Assembly (NCBI RefSeq): GCF_003261585.1
Contig: NZ_POVU01000015.1
Span: forward strand, 1 to 64,000
Length of the DNA stretch: 64,000 nt
Source: Acinetobacter sp. MB5
GTDB lineage: Bacteria; Pseudomonadota; Gammaproteobacteria; Pseudomonadales; Moraxellaceae
Reading direction: 5' to 3'
Under the pieces are notes generated by a model. It searched no databases, had not been told where the DNA came from, and saw nothing but the letters and a program-made list of their open reading frames with translations. Shown here one piece after another: positions 47,728-57,206 of this stretch (its first letter is position 1; the number at the start of each line of letters is the position of its first letter). A program made the translations under genes and the position numbers.

Positions 47728-49518
47728 TTAGCGATCCACGTCAGCCATAACCACATCAATGGTTGCCAAGTAAATGATTAAGTCAGACACCAAGCTGCCG
47801 TTAATCACCGCAGGAATTTGCTGCAAGTGAGTAAAGGTTGGTGTACGAATACGCGTACGATAACTCATGGTAGCTTTGTCAGAGGTTAAGTAGTAGTTAC
47901 TTGCACCTTTCACCACTTCAGCCATGACAGATGCTTCACCTGCAGGCATCACAGGACCCCAAGAAACGCTCAAGAAGTGCGTAATCAAGGTTTCAATATC
48001 TTGTAGCGTCTTGTCTTTTGGTGGTGGAACAGCCAATGGATGATCCGCTTTGTATGGACCAGATGGCATGTTGTCTAGACATTGCTTCACGATTTTCAAT
48101 GATTCACGAATTTCATGGAAGTGAACCATTACACGTGCGTAAGCATCACCTTCGTATTCAACAGGCACTTCAAAGTCGTAATTTTCATAACCGCTATATG
48201 GGCGGTATTTACGAACGTCAAAGTCAATTCCTGTTGCACGCAGACCTGTACCTGTTACACCCCAAGCCAATGCAGATTTTGCATCGTATTGAGCAACATT
48301 ACGGGTACGACCAATAAATACAGAGTTTTTCAATGCTGCTTTATGGTATTCGTCCAAACGCTTCGGCATCCAGTCCAGGATTTCACGAATCAGATGTTGC
48401 CAGTTATTTGGAAGGTCGTGCGCAGTACCACCGATACGGAACCAAGCTGGGTGCATACGGAAACCAGTAATGGCTTCAATCGCATCATAAATTTTTTGAC
48501 GGTCAGCAAACATATAGAATACTGGAGTCATACCACCGGTATCCTGAATTGCTGTACCGATGTAAAGCAAGTGGTTGTTGATACGGAATAATTCCGACAT
48601 CATGACACGGATACACTGTGCACGATCAGGAACTTTAATTCCTGCAAGTTGTTCCACACCCATCACATAAGGCATGTTTTGTGCACAACCACCCAAGTAA
48701 TCTACACGGTCAGTGTACGGAATAAATGAGTGCCATGTTTGACGCTCAGCCATCTTTTCCACACCACGGTGGTGATAACCGATATCAGGTACACAGTCTT
48801 TTACTTCTTCGCCATCAAGCTGCAAGATCACACGGAAAGCACCATGCGCAGATGGATGGTTAGGACCCAAGTTCAAGAACATGAAGTCCTCGTCCTTGTT
48901 ACCACGTTTTAGACCCCAATCTTCAGGTACAAAACGTAAGTGTTCTTGTTCGAAATCCTGTTTTGCCTTGTTTTGCATATAAGGCGTATATTCGGTTGCA
49001 CGTGCAGAATATTCTTTACGTAACGGATGCCCTTCCCAGTAGGTCGGCAACAAGATACGGCGCAACATTGGGTGACCATCAAACTTGATGCCGAACATGT
49101 CATAAGCTTCACGTTCGTACCAGTTCGCATTTGGCCAAATATTGGTTGCGGTTGGAATATTCAGATCACTCTCGTTTAAAGCGACTTTGACACGAATATC
49201 GGCATTACGCTCTAGCGATAGCAAATGATAAAAAACAGTGAAATCTGATGCAGGTAATCCTTCACGGTGTTGACGTAAACGTTCATCAACAGCAGAAAGG
49301 TCAAACAGCATCACGTATGGGCGTGATACGGTACGCAAGAACATTAAGACTTCTTGCACGCGCGCACGCTCAACCCAGACCGTTGGAAAATCTTCACAAG
49401 TCGGTTGCACGTAGAAGTTTTCACCGAATTTGGTTTTCAGCTCTTCTACAATTGCAAATGCTGGGCGCGAATCAACTTGAGTTGACTCTTCTGGCATAGC
49501 AATTTCAGTTTCAGCCAT
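47728..49518 (-). CDS. nuoCD: Fused NADH-quinone oxidoreductase subunit C/D
   Basis: A 596-aa fusion. The N-terminal NuoC (30-kDa) part has [14 protein letters not shown] and [18 protein letters not shown] (to about residue 190). The NuoD (49-kDa) part starts near [15 protein letters not shown] (about residue 218) with the quinone-site His-rich loop. It ends with [17 protein letters not shown], the usual NuoD terminus. The fusion is normal for gammaproteobacteria such as E. coli and Acinetobacter. An 88-base gap with a hairpin separates it from nuoB, the only sizeable gap inside the operon. Confidence 0.98.
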   Translation of the reverse strand: MAETEIAMPEESTQVDSRPAFAIVEELKTKFGENFYVQPTCEDFPTVWVERARVQEVLMFLRTVSRPYVMLFDLSAVDERLRQHREGLPASDFTVFYHLLSLERNADIRVKVALNESDLNIPTATNIWPNANWYEREAYDMFGIKFDGHPMLRRILLPTYWEGHPLRKEYSARATEYTPYMQNKAKQDFEQEHLRFVPEDWGLKRGNKDEDFMFLNLGPNHPSAHGAFRVILQLDGEEVKDCVPDIGYHHRGVEKMAERQTWHSFIPYTDRVDYLGGCAQNMPYVMGVEQLAGIKVPDRAQCIRVMMSELFRINNHLLYIGTAIQDTGGMTPVFYMFADRQKIYDAIEAITGFRMHPAWFRIGGTAHDLPNNWQHLIREILDWMPKRLDEYHKAALKNSVFIGRTRNVAQYDAKSALAWGVTGTGLRATGIDFDVRKYRPYSGYENYDFEVPVEYEGDAYARVMVHFHEIRESLKIVKQCLDNMPSGPYKADHPLAVPPPKDKTLQDIETLITHFLSVSWGPVMPAGEASVMAEVVKGASNYYLTSDKATMSYRTRIRTPTFTHLQQIPAVINGSLVSDLIIYLATIDVVMADVDR

Positions 49519-49606
49519 TGGCTTGGCTTCCTTTTTAATACAAATTCTTTTTTAATCCTAACGACAAATCACCCATAGGCGGGTGACAATCAATCCATCG
49601 TTAAAA

Positions 49607-50284
49607 TTATTTAATCTCATCCATAGAGCGTAAGTTTTTCACTGCAATACGTTCTGCATTTTTACGATCACGTTCTGGCATCATCTTTGGCTTATATACA
49701 GGCTTAAGATCATCACCAATTACTGCAGATAACGGACGGCGCTCTAACTGAATTTGGTCTTGCAATAACATCAATGCTTGGATTAATGCTTCTGGGCGTG
49801 GTGGGCAACCTGGAACATAAACATCTACAGGGATAATTTTATCGACACCTTGCACAACTGAGTAGATATCGTACATACCACCTGAGTTAGCACAAGCACC
49901 CATAGAAATGACCCATTTTGGTTCAAGCATTTGTTCATACAAACGTTGAATAACAGGCGCCATCTTCACGAAGCAAGTCCCAGCCACAATCATTAAGTCG
50001 GCTTGACGAGGTGAAGCACGAATAACTTCGGCACCGAAACGTGACAAGTCATGCACACCAGTTAAGGTTGTTGCATACTCAACGTAGCAGCAAGAAGTAC
50101 CAAAGTTAAAAGGCCAAACTGAGTTCTTACGACCCCAGTTGACCACATTGTGCATCACATCTTCCAGACGCGTCATAAATACGTTTTTATTGACTTCTTC
50201 CTGAAGAGGATCGGTAACAATTTGACGTTCTTGAAGCGGGTATTGGTCAGCCTGTGGATTGGCACGGGTTAATGTATATTTCAT
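49607..50284 (-). CDS. nuoB: NADH-quinone oxidoreductase subunit B
   Basis: A 225-aa subunit with the terminal 4Fe-4S cluster N2. The ligands are the adjacent Cys65-Cys66, Cys131 and Cys160 ([11 protein letters not shown]). The C-terminal extension of about 40 basic residues beyond the core is present. It lies 6 bases after nuoA. Confidence 0.98.
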   Translation of the reverse strand: MKYTLTRANPQADQYPLQERQIVTDPLQEEVNKNVFMTRLEDVMHNVVNWGRKNSVWPFNFGTSCCYVEYATTLTGVHDLSRFGAEVIRASPRQADLMIVAGTCFVKMAPVIQRLYEQMLEPKWVISMGACANSGGMYDIYSVVQGVDKIIPVDVYVPGCPPRPEALIQALMLLQDQIQLERRPLSAVIGDDLKPVYKPKMMPERDRKNAERIAVKNLRSMDEIK

Positions 50285-50290
50285 CCCGTA

Positions 50291-50827
50291 TTACTCCTTG
50301 TCAGAAGTTACTGTGGTCTTTTTGACTCGAGATTGAGCTGGAACTTGACCTGTTGGGTCGATTACAAGCTCATCAATTGAATTGAAGCGTGTGATCTCTG
50401 CGATATCCATATTTGGAGAGCCAATTTTTGGTAATATGCCTGCCGCTTTGCGACGGTCAAATGGCGACCAGTTCAATGCACCTACAGAAAGCGCATAAAC
50501 CAAACCAATTAACAAATCGACAATAAAGACTGTTGCGGTTGAAAAACCGACCCAGCCTGCTTCACGCACAGCATCAGACCATGCATAAAGGTAAAGCGCT
50601 TCAATATCAAAAATGACAAAGAAGATAGCGACAAGATAAAATTTTGCAGATAAGCGAATGCGGGCACCGCCAGCACCAACAATACCTGACTCAAACTGCT
50701 CTTGTTTTGCACGACCCCATGACTTACCTCCTAGGAGCAACGGAACTGTAAGCATAAAGACGCAAAGGAATGTAACGCCGATCACGAAGGCAATAGTTGC
50801 CCAATCGTATGGAGTAATGGCACTCAT
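50291..50827 (-). CDS. nuoA: NADH-quinone oxidoreductase subunit A
   Basis: A 178-aa membrane subunit with three helices. [27 protein letters not shown] holds the conserved loop at the quinone channel, and [14 protein letters not shown] has the conserved acidic pair. The C-terminal tail of about 50 residues is longer than in E. coli. The ATG at 50827 with AGGAG 10 bases upstream is chosen over a frame reaching 50911. It is the first gene of the operon. Confidence 0.96.
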   Translation of the reverse strand: MSAITPYDWATIAFVIGVTFLCVFMLTVPLLLGGKSWGRAKQEQFESGIVGAGGARIRLSAKFYLVAIFFVIFDIEALYLYAWSDAVREAGWVGFSTATVFIVDLLIGLVYALSVGALNWSPFDRRKAAGILPKIGSPNMDIAEITRFNSIDELVIDPTGQVPAQSRVKKTTVTSDKE

Positions 50828-51217
50828 GCGGGGATAACTCCTGGCAGGCCTAATTTTAACAAAAAGGAGTGTGTATTGGCCTAAAAATACACCAAACACA
50901 AAATTAAACACTCTAATTGTACCTGATTTATGATTTCGGTTGCTAGGCTAATCTCGCTAGTCTTTGGCATAACACTCTGTATGGTTTTCACACATAAAAA
51001 CTGCTAAAACTGTGGTAATCCATACTTATTGATTAATACTATTACCAATATAAAAAATCACTTTTTTTTCAATTATTGTACTTTTCATACCATTTTTTAT
51101 AAAAAATTAGTATTTTTCTTTAGCAAAATGCTCCAAAAAACCTATTCAAATTTTTAGAAAATAAGAATTATTCGCTATTACAGGTCAATTATGTGTCATT
51201 AAATTTATGACATGTTG

Positions 51218-51241
51218 CACTCAATAATCTGAGTGTTTTTT
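51218..51241 (+). terminator. Isolated rightward terminator hairpin
   Basis: The stem CACTCA (51218-51223) / TGAGTG (51230-51235) with a 6-base loop is followed by six Ts. No gene lies directly upstream on this strand, so it either ends an unannotated RNA or is incidental. Confidence 0.5.
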
Positions 51242-51377
51242 ATGCTTTTGTGCCTATAGTTGTAGCGATTTCATATCATAACCTACTCCAGAACATGAGC
51301 CAGAGAAATTGCATGACGCATTGTCTCAAAAAAAGACTCTAGACATTTTTAAAAAAGTTGTATGGATATTTTTTTAA

Positions 51378-51405
51378 TTACAACATGTACGCACTGTAGT
51401 ATGAT
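51378..51405 (+). promoter_or_regulatory. Candidate promoter of the 117-aa gene
   Basis: TTACAA (51378-51383) and TATGAT (51400-51405) have 16-base spacing, about 58 bases upstream of the ATG. The -10 is good and the -35 moderate. Confidence 0.4.
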
Positions 51406-51462
51406 ATATGCACAACAAAATATAGATAAATATCAATTAAATCAAATACAAGGAGCCAACCT

Positions 51463-51816
51463 ATGAGCCTAGATATATCTCATAAACCTAATTATTTTCT
51501 ATTCGCACAGTTATTGGTACGTTTTATCGAAACCCACCCACCAACTCACCCAACAACTCAACTTCAAATCCCTTTGTCTCAATTACAAGAAATTTTTCAG
51601 GGCGATGCTGCAGCGACTAGCATTAATCTAGAAGGTATTTTAAATATTGCAAATGAATACAAGGTTGAAACTTTATCTGGTGATAAAAAACTCATTCAGT
51701 CTTATGAAATTGATAATGAGCAGCTCAATTTAGTTTTAGATCTGAATGCTCAAGCAATTTCAGAAATGATTCAGGGTAAAGCACTAATAGCACCAGATGC
51801 ATCATTACAAGAGTAA
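51463..51816 (+). CDS. Hypothetical protein, 117 aa
   Basis: A soluble 117-aa protein with no signal peptide or membrane segment. It starts behind a strong ribosome site (AAGGAG, seven bases before the ATG). The content suggests mixed alpha/beta structure: a helix FAQLLVRFIETH, Thr/Pro-rich turn, LSQLQEIFQGDAAATSINLEGIL, then an acidic C-terminal half. No family is recognised. It has its own promoter candidate and terminator, so it is a stand-alone unit. Confidence 0.8.
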   Translation: MSLDISHKPNYFLFAQLLVRFIETHPPTHPTTQLQIPLSQLQEIFQGDAAATSINLEGILNIANEYKVETLSGDKKLIQSYEIDNEQLNLVLDLNAQAISEMIQGKALIAPDASLQE

Positions 51817-51832
51817 TAATAAAATCGCCCAT

Positions 51833-51862
51833 AAAAAAACCACCATAAATGGTGGTTTTTTT
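51833..51862. terminator. Bidirectional terminator
   Basis: ACCACCAT / ATGGTGGT form a perfect stem with a 2-base apex, flanked by seven As and seven Ts, between the 117-aa gene and the convergent OmpA-family lipoprotein gene. Confidence 0.9.
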
Positions 51863-51880
51863 ATTTAAGCAACAATTCGC

Positions 51881-52546
51881 TTATTTTGCTTCATAAATAC
51901 TAATTTCAACACGGCGGTTTTGTTCACGACCTGCTGCTGTACTATTCGATGCAATCGGGTTCGATGCACCATGCCCTTCCACATTTACACGGCTTGAAGG
52001 CACACCTTGACTAATCAAGTATTGAGCAACAGCATTTGCACGGTTTTTAGATAATGGAATGTTGATTGAATCATTACCTGTATTGTCTGTATAACCTGTA
52101 ACTAAAATTGCACTCTTGTTGTCTTCAGTCAAAGTTTGTCCAACTTTATTCAAAGTCGAATAGAAGTTTGGTTTGATGTTGTAGGAGTTCGTATCAAAGG
52201 TAATGTTACCTGGCATAACCAGACCCACTGAACCATCTGCGTTACGATTGACTTCTACACCGGTCCCTGCCATTTGTTGGCGAAGTTTTTGTTCTTTCTT
52301 ATCAAGATACAAACCACCTGCAGCACCGATAATGGCACCAATTGCAGCAGCACGGTTATTTTGTGCACTTGAATTTGCACCTGCGCGAGATAGACCATAA
52401 CCTGCAAGAGCACCCAAGCCTGCACCAATCGCAGTTTTGTCATAATCTCGGATGCCACCAGTACCTGTTCCACTACCAGTATTCATACTTTGGCAACCAG
52501 ACAATGCCATAGCCCCAATCACTGTAGAAATAACCAATGCACGCAT
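51881..52546 (-). CDS. OmpA-family lipoprotein with glycine zipper (YiaD-like)
   Basis: A 221-aa outer membrane lipoprotein. The signal peptide ends in the lipobox ALSGC with Cys18. A Gly-rich zipper region covers about residues 40-80 (GAGLGALAGYGLS, AIGAIIGAAGGLYLD). The C-terminal OmpA peptidoglycan-binding domain spans about 110-221, with TGYTDNTGNDSINIPLSKNRA and GREQNRRVEISI. It resembles E. coli YiaD. It anchors the outer membrane to peptidoglycan. The leader region upstream contains a 12-bp inverted repeat. Confidence 0.92.
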   Translation of the reverse strand: MRALVISTVIGAMALSGCQSMNTGSGTGTGGIRDYDKTAIGAGLGALAGYGLSRAGANSSAQNNRAAAIGAIIGAAGGLYLDKKEQKLRQQMAGTGVEVNRNADGSVGLVMPGNITFDTNSYNIKPNFYSTLNKVGQTLTEDNKSAILVTGYTDNTGNDSINIPLSKNRANAVAQYLISQGVPSSRVNVEGHGASNPIASNSTAAGREQNRRVEISIYEAK

Positions 52547-52620
52547 TGTATGTCTCCTTGTTGTGTTTATTTACCATTTAAAAAATTATGAAATAATAAA
52601 GTTTGGTAAAACATTAATTT

Positions 52621-52650
52621 TTTGTTAAAAAACGCGGATTTTTTAACAAA
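52621..52650. repeat. 12-bp inverted repeat between divergent genes
   Basis: TTTGTTAAAAAA (52621-52632) and TTTTTTAACAAA (52639-52650) pair perfectly around CGCGGA. It lies 75 bases upstream of the OmpA-family lipoprotein and 136 bases upstream of the acyltransferase. It could be an operator or a promoter-region hairpin. Confidence 0.45.
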
Positions 52651-52785
52651 TTAGTACTATTCAAGCCCGTTTACACATAAGTCTATTCTCTTTTCTACAG
52701 AGTAAATACAATTTCGTAGATTTATTTTGACTCTCTTAAAGTCGATCGTTATCTTTAGTACGCTAGATTCAGGCTAGGAATTTTT

Positions 52786-53703
52786 ATGACATCTCATCGA
52801 GCCAAACCAAGTTTATTCAAAAAAATTACGCGAGGACTGACCGTAGGTTCTGTGATTACAGGCAGCACCTTTTTACATGGGCCTCCTGTTTTGGCTTTGG
52901 GATTAACTAAACTTTTTAAACAATCACGCAAAGTAGATGAAACCAATATTCAAATCACCAATAGCTGGTTAAGTGTCAACAACTGGCTAATTGACCATGT
53001 CTTACCAAATACGCACTGGGACATTCATATTGATGACGATCTTGATCTGAGTCTGCAAGGCCGATATCTGATGATATGTAATCACCAGAGTTGGGTGGAC
53101 ACAACAGTCAACCAGTACTTTGGCGTTACACGCATGCCTTTGACGCGCTTCTTCACCAAGTGGGAGCTGATCTTTATTCCTTTTGTTGGGCAAGCTTTTA
53201 AAATTTTAGGCTTCCCAATGATGAAGCGTCACAGCAAGTCAGAGATTGCAAAAAATCCCGAGTTAAAACGTCGTGACATTTTAGAAGCGCGTAAATCTTG
53301 TGAACAATTGCTCAGCCAACCTTTTACCCTGCTCAATTATGTTGAAGGCACGCGCTTCACACCCGAAAAACAAGCTCAGCAAAAATCTCCATATCAACAC
53401 CTCCTTAAACCTAAAGCTGGCGGTTTAGCTTTAGCTTTAAATATTTTAGGCAATCAGGTCGATGCTTTAGTAGATATGACCATTGTTTATCCTGATGGTA
53501 TTCCTGGCTATGGTGAGTTCTGGTTAGGAGAAGTTCCTCGAATTGCAGTGCATTTGCGTAAAATTGATATTCCTGCATGGATTTTAGAAGGTAGTTATGA
53601 AGATGATCGCGAATACCGTTCCAAATTCCACCAATGGCTTACTCAGATCTGGAAAGAAAAAGATCAACTGATCAATGACATTAAAGCCAAGTATTCTGCT
53701 TAA
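52786..53703 (+). CDS. YihG/PlsC-type acyltransferase
   Basis: A 305-aa protein with an N-terminal hydrophobic segment (about residues 20-45) and an acyltransferase domain. NHQSWVD (Asn99, His100 to Asp105) is the catalytic NHx4D motif, and VEGTRFTPEK is the glycerophosphate/acceptor motif. The long, split domain resembles E. coli YihG, an inner-membrane lysophosphatidic acid acyltransferase. The acyl acceptor is inferred. The next gene starts 19 bases after its stop and may be co-transcribed. Confidence 0.88.
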   Translation: MTSHRAKPSLFKKITRGLTVGSVITGSTFLHGPPVLALGLTKLFKQSRKVDETNIQITNSWLSVNNWLIDHVLPNTHWDIHIDDDLDLSLQGRYLMICNHQSWVDTTVNQYFGVTRMPLTRFFTKWELIFIPFVGQAFKILGFPMMKRHSKSEIAKNPELKRRDILEARKSCEQLLSQPFTLLNYVEGTRFTPEKQAQQKSPYQHLLKPKAGGLALALNILGNQVDALVDMTIVYPDGIPGYGEFWLGEVPRIAVHLRKIDIPAWILEGSYEDDREYRSKFHQWLTQIWKEKDQLINDIKAKYSA

Positions 53704-53722
53704 ACTATTTAGACGGCACATA

Positions 53723-54781
53723 ATGCAAAAAACAAAACAGGTTCCAAATTTCCAAGCAATTAACCACAACTCATTGCAATGGAAAATCTATTTGGGCTAT
53801 GACATCTTTATGATGTTTATCATTGTGTTTAATCTATTTTGCATTAGTGCCAATGCAATTTTAATGAGTCACTTTGCCATTTGGCTGAGTGAACATTTGC
53901 ATGCGATTCACCTGTTAAATTTTTATAAAACTGAATTAAACCCTTGGGTCAACAAAACCGAAGGCTGGTTTATTTGTTTTTTAATCGTTGAGTTATTACT
54001 CCGCTGGCTACTTGCAATTACCCAGCGTCATCATCAGCGCTGGTTTTTCTTTCCATTTATTCACTGGTATGAAATTCTCGCCATCATTCCACAACTACGC
54101 TTTTTGCGGTTGTTTCGAGCAGGTATTATCGCTTACCGTTTACATGAATTGGGTTATGAAATTATTCCTGAAACATGGCAAAAAGCAGCAAAATTTTATT
54201 ATCAAGTGTTGATGGAAGAACTTTCTGATCGCGTTGTAATTACGGTCATTGATGGTATTCGCTATGAACTCGATACCAGTTCAACGCATAAAAAAATGAT
54301 TCATGATCTTGTCGACCATCATCGTGAAATATTTGCAAAAACCTTAGCCGAATTATTACAAGAAAATCTGGCAAATGAATTAAAACGTCAGCAACAACAC
54401 TTAGCCCAACATGTCGGATTAGTGGTCGAAAAAGCAATTATCGAGACGCCTGAGTTACACCAGCTCCTTAGATTGTTTCCGATTATTGGCAGTCGTTTAG
54501 AAGAACAGATTCAAAGTATAGGTAAACGTTTAGGTGAAAATATCACACAAGGGCTGTTAGAGCCTTGGGCAGAACCCCAAGGAACAGACCCGAACAAGAC
54601 TTATCAGCATATTGCCAATAAAATCAGTCAAATAGATATCAATAATGCTGATTTAGAAAAACTGATTGAATCTGTGTTTTATGAAAGTCTGGCAGCGATT
54701 CGTAAGCAAGTTAAAATCAAGCAGTGGCAAAACATTTTGATTGCTGCGGATCAGAATAAAACAACTGACCAAGCGACTTAA
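53723..54781 (+). CDS. Membrane protein with voltage-sensor-like segment and long helical cytosolic tail, unknown
   Basis: A 352-aa protein that I do not recognise. The first ~140 residues hold four hydrophobic stretches: about 23-55, 73-95, 100-118 and a final Arg-spaced helix. The stretch HWYEILAIIPQLRFLRLFRA (about residues 113-132) resembles the S3-S4 pattern of voltage sensors, with Arg every three residues. No K+ filter (TVGYG) or other pore motif follows. The remaining ~210 residues are helical and polar (LAELLQENLANELKRQQQ...), likely a coiled-coil cytosolic domain. The ATG at 53723 is used; an in-frame start at 53675 would overlap the acyltransferase. Confidence 0.8.
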   Translation: MQKTKQVPNFQAINHNSLQWKIYLGYDIFMMFIIVFNLFCISANAILMSHFAIWLSEHLHAIHLLNFYKTELNPWVNKTEGWFICFLIVELLLRWLLAITQRHHQRWFFFPFIHWYEILAIIPQLRFLRLFRAGIIAYRLHELGYEIIPETWQKAAKFYYQVLMEELSDRVVITVIDGIRYELDTSSTHKKMIHDLVDHHREIFAKTLAELLQENLANELKRQQQHLAQHVGLVVEKAIIETPELHQLLRLFPIIGSRLEEQIQSIGKRLGENITQGLLEPWAEPQGTDPNKTYQHIANKISQIDINNADLEKLIESVFYESLAAIRKQVKIKQWQNILIAADQNKTTDQAT

Positions 54782-54916
54782 ATTTTCGTTATAAATATTC
54801 ATGATTTTTTGTGTCTGACGCTAGAGAATTCAGAAAAATTAATCTAGGATTTGACCTATTTACAACAATACTTTGACTTATTACTTATTTGGTCAAAAGC
54901 CCTCTAAGGAAATATC

Positions 54917-55630
54917 ATGGCTGATATACGCATTACCGGCAGAATGGTTAATTTTACCCGATTAACCTTCGATACAAATGATCACGATGCTATTCGCCAA
55001 CAACTTACCCAAATGCTCGATGATACTGGCTATCATGGTGCAGCCGTCATTTTAGACAGCACTGTTGAACAAGAACTGATTGAATTGATCCAGCTATTGA
55101 TTAGTCTTGATTTACAGCCGATGGCTGTCATTGAGGGCTTGCTGGCAGATGAAGCCCGCAGTATTCAGTTCCCTGTTCTCCCAGCAGATCGTCCGTTACA
55201 AAGAATCAAGCCAACTCATGAACAAGTGATTGAACAAACTGACGATAAAGATCAAAATAGCGACAACAGTAAACAAAAATCTAACGCTGTAAATCACGTG
55301 ACTTCTTATCATAATGAAATGTTACGTACAGGTCAGTGCTTAATTCAAGAACATGGCGATGTGATTTTAAATGCCAGCATGAATAGCGGTTCAGAAGTGA
55401 TTGCTTCTGGCAATATTTATATTTATGGTACAACACAAGGGCGCATGATTGCAGGTGCAAGCGGTGATTCAACAGCGCGAATTTTTTGTCAGTGCTTAAA
55501 TGCCGAATTGGTCTCAATTGCGGGGACTTACTGTGTAGCAGACGACATTCCTGCTCATGTTGCGAAAAAAGCAGTACACATTTATTTAAATGATCATCAC
55601 GAACTAGAGTTCGAAGCATTAGAAATCTAA
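54917..55630 (+). CDS. minC: Septum site-determining protein MinC
   Basis: A 237-aa inhibitor of FtsZ polymerisation. The N-terminal domain (about residues 1-100) has the MinC fold, followed by a polar linker and a C-terminal beta-helix. The C-terminal part includes [35 protein letters not shown] and [10 protein letters not shown], the dimerisation and MinD-binding part. It is the first gene of minCDE; AAGGAAAT precedes the ATG. Confidence 0.96.
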   Translation: MADIRITGRMVNFTRLTFDTNDHDAIRQQLTQMLDDTGYHGAAVILDSTVEQELIELIQLLISLDLQPMAVIEGLLADEARSIQFPVLPADRPLQRIKPTHEQVIEQTDDKDQNSDNSKQKSNAVNHVTSYHNEMLRTGQCLIQEHGDVILNASMNSGSEVIASGNIYIYGTTQGRMIAGASGDSTARIFCQCLNAELVSIAGTYCVADDIPAHVAKKAVHIYLNDHHELEFEALEI

Positions 55631-55702
55631 GGTATGATGAACCTGACTTAACCATTGAACATTTTATTTTAATTGCAAATGACCATAACAGGAGTAGATT
55701 CG

Positions 55703-56515
55703 GTGGCCAAAATTGTTGTCGTAACATCAGGCAAAGGCGGCGTAGGTAAAACTACTACAAGCGCATCATTTGCAACAGGCTTAGCCTTACGTGGTCACAA
55801 AACTGTAGTCATCGATTTTGATGTCGGCTTACGTAATTTAGACCTCATCATGGGCTGTGAACGCCGTGTTGTTTATGACTTTGTTAATGTCATCAATCAT
55901 GAAGCTCGTCTACAGCAAGCATTAATTCGCGATAAAGACATTGAAAACCTTTATATTTTACCTGCCTCACAAACACGTGATAAAGATGCCCTGACCGATG
56001 ATGGTGTTGAACGTGTCATGAATGAACTTGCTCAGGAATTTGACTATATTGTCTGCGATTCTCCAGCAGGTATTGAGCGTGGTGCGATTTTGGCAATGTA
56101 TCATGCTGACGAAGCGATTATTGTCACCAACCCAGAAATTTCTTCAGTACGTGACTCTGACCGTATTATTGGTATGCTCGATAGTAAAACTAAAAAAGTT
56201 GAGCATAATGAAGGCCGTATCCGTAAGCATTTGTGTATCACACGCTTCAACCCTGAACGTGCTGACCGTCAGGAAATGCTAACGATTGACGATATCTCAA
56301 AAGATATTTTACGTATTCCAACTTTGGGTGTCATTCCAGAATGCCCTAGTGTTTTACAAGCTTCCAATGAAGGTAAACCTGTAATTTTATATACAGAATC
56401 TAATGCTGGACAGGCTTACGATGATTTAGTTGCTCGCTTCCTTGGAGAAGATCGCCCTTATCGCCATATTACAGTGAAACCTAAAGGCTGGTTGGCACGT
56501 TTGTTTGGAGCATAA
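55703..56515 (+). CDS. minD: Septum site-determining ATPase MinD
   Basis: A 270-aa ParA/MinD-family ATPase: deviant Walker A SGKGGVGKTTTS (residues about 9-20), switch I DFDVGLRNLDL, and switch II DSPAGIE. The C-terminal amphipathic membrane-targeting helix (KGWLARLFGA) is present. The GTG start at 55703 has AGGAG eight bases upstream. It recruits MinC and is driven off the membrane by MinE. The gene ends two bases before minE. Confidence 0.98.
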   Translation: MAKIVVVTSGKGGVGKTTTSASFATGLALRGHKTVVIDFDVGLRNLDLIMGCERRVVYDFVNVINHEARLQQALIRDKDIENLYILPASQTRDKDALTDDGVERVMNELAQEFDYIVCDSPAGIERGAILAMYHADEAIIVTNPEISSVRDSDRIIGMLDSKTKKVEHNEGRIRKHLCITRFNPERADRQEMLTIDDISKDILRIPTLGVIPECPSVLQASNEGKPVILYTESNAGQAYDDLVARFLGEDRPYRHITVKPKGWLARLFGA

Positions 56516-56517
56516 AG

Positions 56518-56790
56518 ATGGCAGGATTTTGGAGTAAACTATTTGGTGCTGAAGACAAAACCACAAGTGCACAGGTAGCAAAAGATCGTCTCAAGGTCAT
56601 CGTTGCCTCTGAACAGGGTTTAGGCCGTCGTTTGAGTCAGGATAAAATCGACCAAATGAAAAAAGAAATTATGCAGGTTGTCAGTCGCTATGTTCGTGGT
56701 GTTGATGAACAACATATTCAAATGCAGGTGCGCTCAGAAGCCAACATTGAAATGCTTGAGATGAATATCAATTTACCTGAAGATCATTAA
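56518..56790 (+). CDS. minE: Cell division topological specificity factor MinE
   Basis: A 90-aa protein. An N-terminal membrane-targeting and anti-MinCD segment (FWSKLFG..., KDRLKVIVASEQG) is followed by a C-terminal topological-specificity domain. The length is standard and it is the last gene of minCDE. A terminator follows at 56823. Confidence 0.97.
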   Translation: MAGFWSKLFGAEDKTTSAQVAKDRLKVIVASEQGLGRRLSQDKIDQMKKEIMQVVSRYVRGVDEQHIQMQVRSEANIEMLEMNINLPEDH

Positions 56791-56822
56791 TTTCAATTCT
56801 GATTAGCTAAATATAATAATTC

Positions 56823-56856
56823 AAGGCAAAATAATCACATTATTTTGCCTTTTATT
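56823..56856 (+). terminator. Terminator of minCDE
   Basis: AAGGCAAAATAAT (56823-56835) and ATTATTTTGCCTT (56839-56851) form a perfect 13-bp stem with a 3-base loop and a T-rich tail. Confidence 0.88.
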
Positions 56857-56877
56857 TTGAATGTCGAGGAGTGAGCT

Positions 56878-57165
56878 ATGGCATTTTCACAGCCAGCAAC
56901 TTTCAATGAAGAATGGTCAGATGAGCGTGTGTTTGCCTACTTGAATCATTTACCTCCTGAAACTACAAGCGCAGACTTTCATGTGCTTTACAATGCGTAC
57001 AAGCATATGCGTCCAAACGATTTTGAGCGCTTATTGACTCAGTTTGTTGCAGATGGTCGCGATGTCAATGCAACCAACCCACAAGGACAGCGCATTCACG
57101 AGGTAATTGCACAATTCCCTCGCCATTCTGCTGAATTTCTTGCGGTATTGGCAAAATTTGCCTAA
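56878..57165 (+). CDS. PA4642-family small protein
   Basis: A 95-aa soluble protein. SDERVFAYLNHLPPETTSADFHVLYNAYKHMRPNDFERLL and the later GRDVNATNPQGQ follow the pattern I remember for PA4642 of Pseudomonas aeruginosa. The second half resembles an ankyrin-like helix pair. Function unknown. GAGGAG precedes the ATG by six bases. Confidence 0.75.
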   Translation: MAFSQPATFNEEWSDERVFAYLNHLPPETTSADFHVLYNAYKHMRPNDFERLLTQFVADGRDVNATNPQGQRIHEVIAQFPRHSAEFLAVLAKFA

Positions 57166-57177
57166 TCAAGATTCATA

Positions 57178-57206
57178 AAAATAGCCTGCATCATGCAGGC
57201 TATTTT
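57178..57206. terminator. Bidirectional terminator
   Basis: AAAATAGCCTGCA (57178-57190) and TGCAGGCTATTTT (57194-57206) form a perfect 13-bp stem with loop TCA. It serves the PA4642-like gene and the convergent small lipoprotein gene; its right half overlaps the last codons of the latter. Confidence 0.88.

Larger units (their letters stand above)
50828..51462. other. 635-base AT-rich gap upstream of nuoA
   Basis: No coding region is supported on either strand. It must hold the nuo promoter on the left; a minus-strand TACAAT at 50916-50921 is one possible -10 but has no good -35. In the middle there is a rightward promoter-like pair (51076-51081 and 51098-51103) and a rightward terminator hairpin at 51218-51241, compatible with a small RNA of about 130 nt. 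The right end holds the promoter of the next gene. Confidence 0.5.

Noticed and set aside
47728..49518. Possible annotation error or frameshift joining nuoC and nuoD
   Set aside because: The fusion is the normal form in gammaproteobacteria; both domains are complete in one frame.
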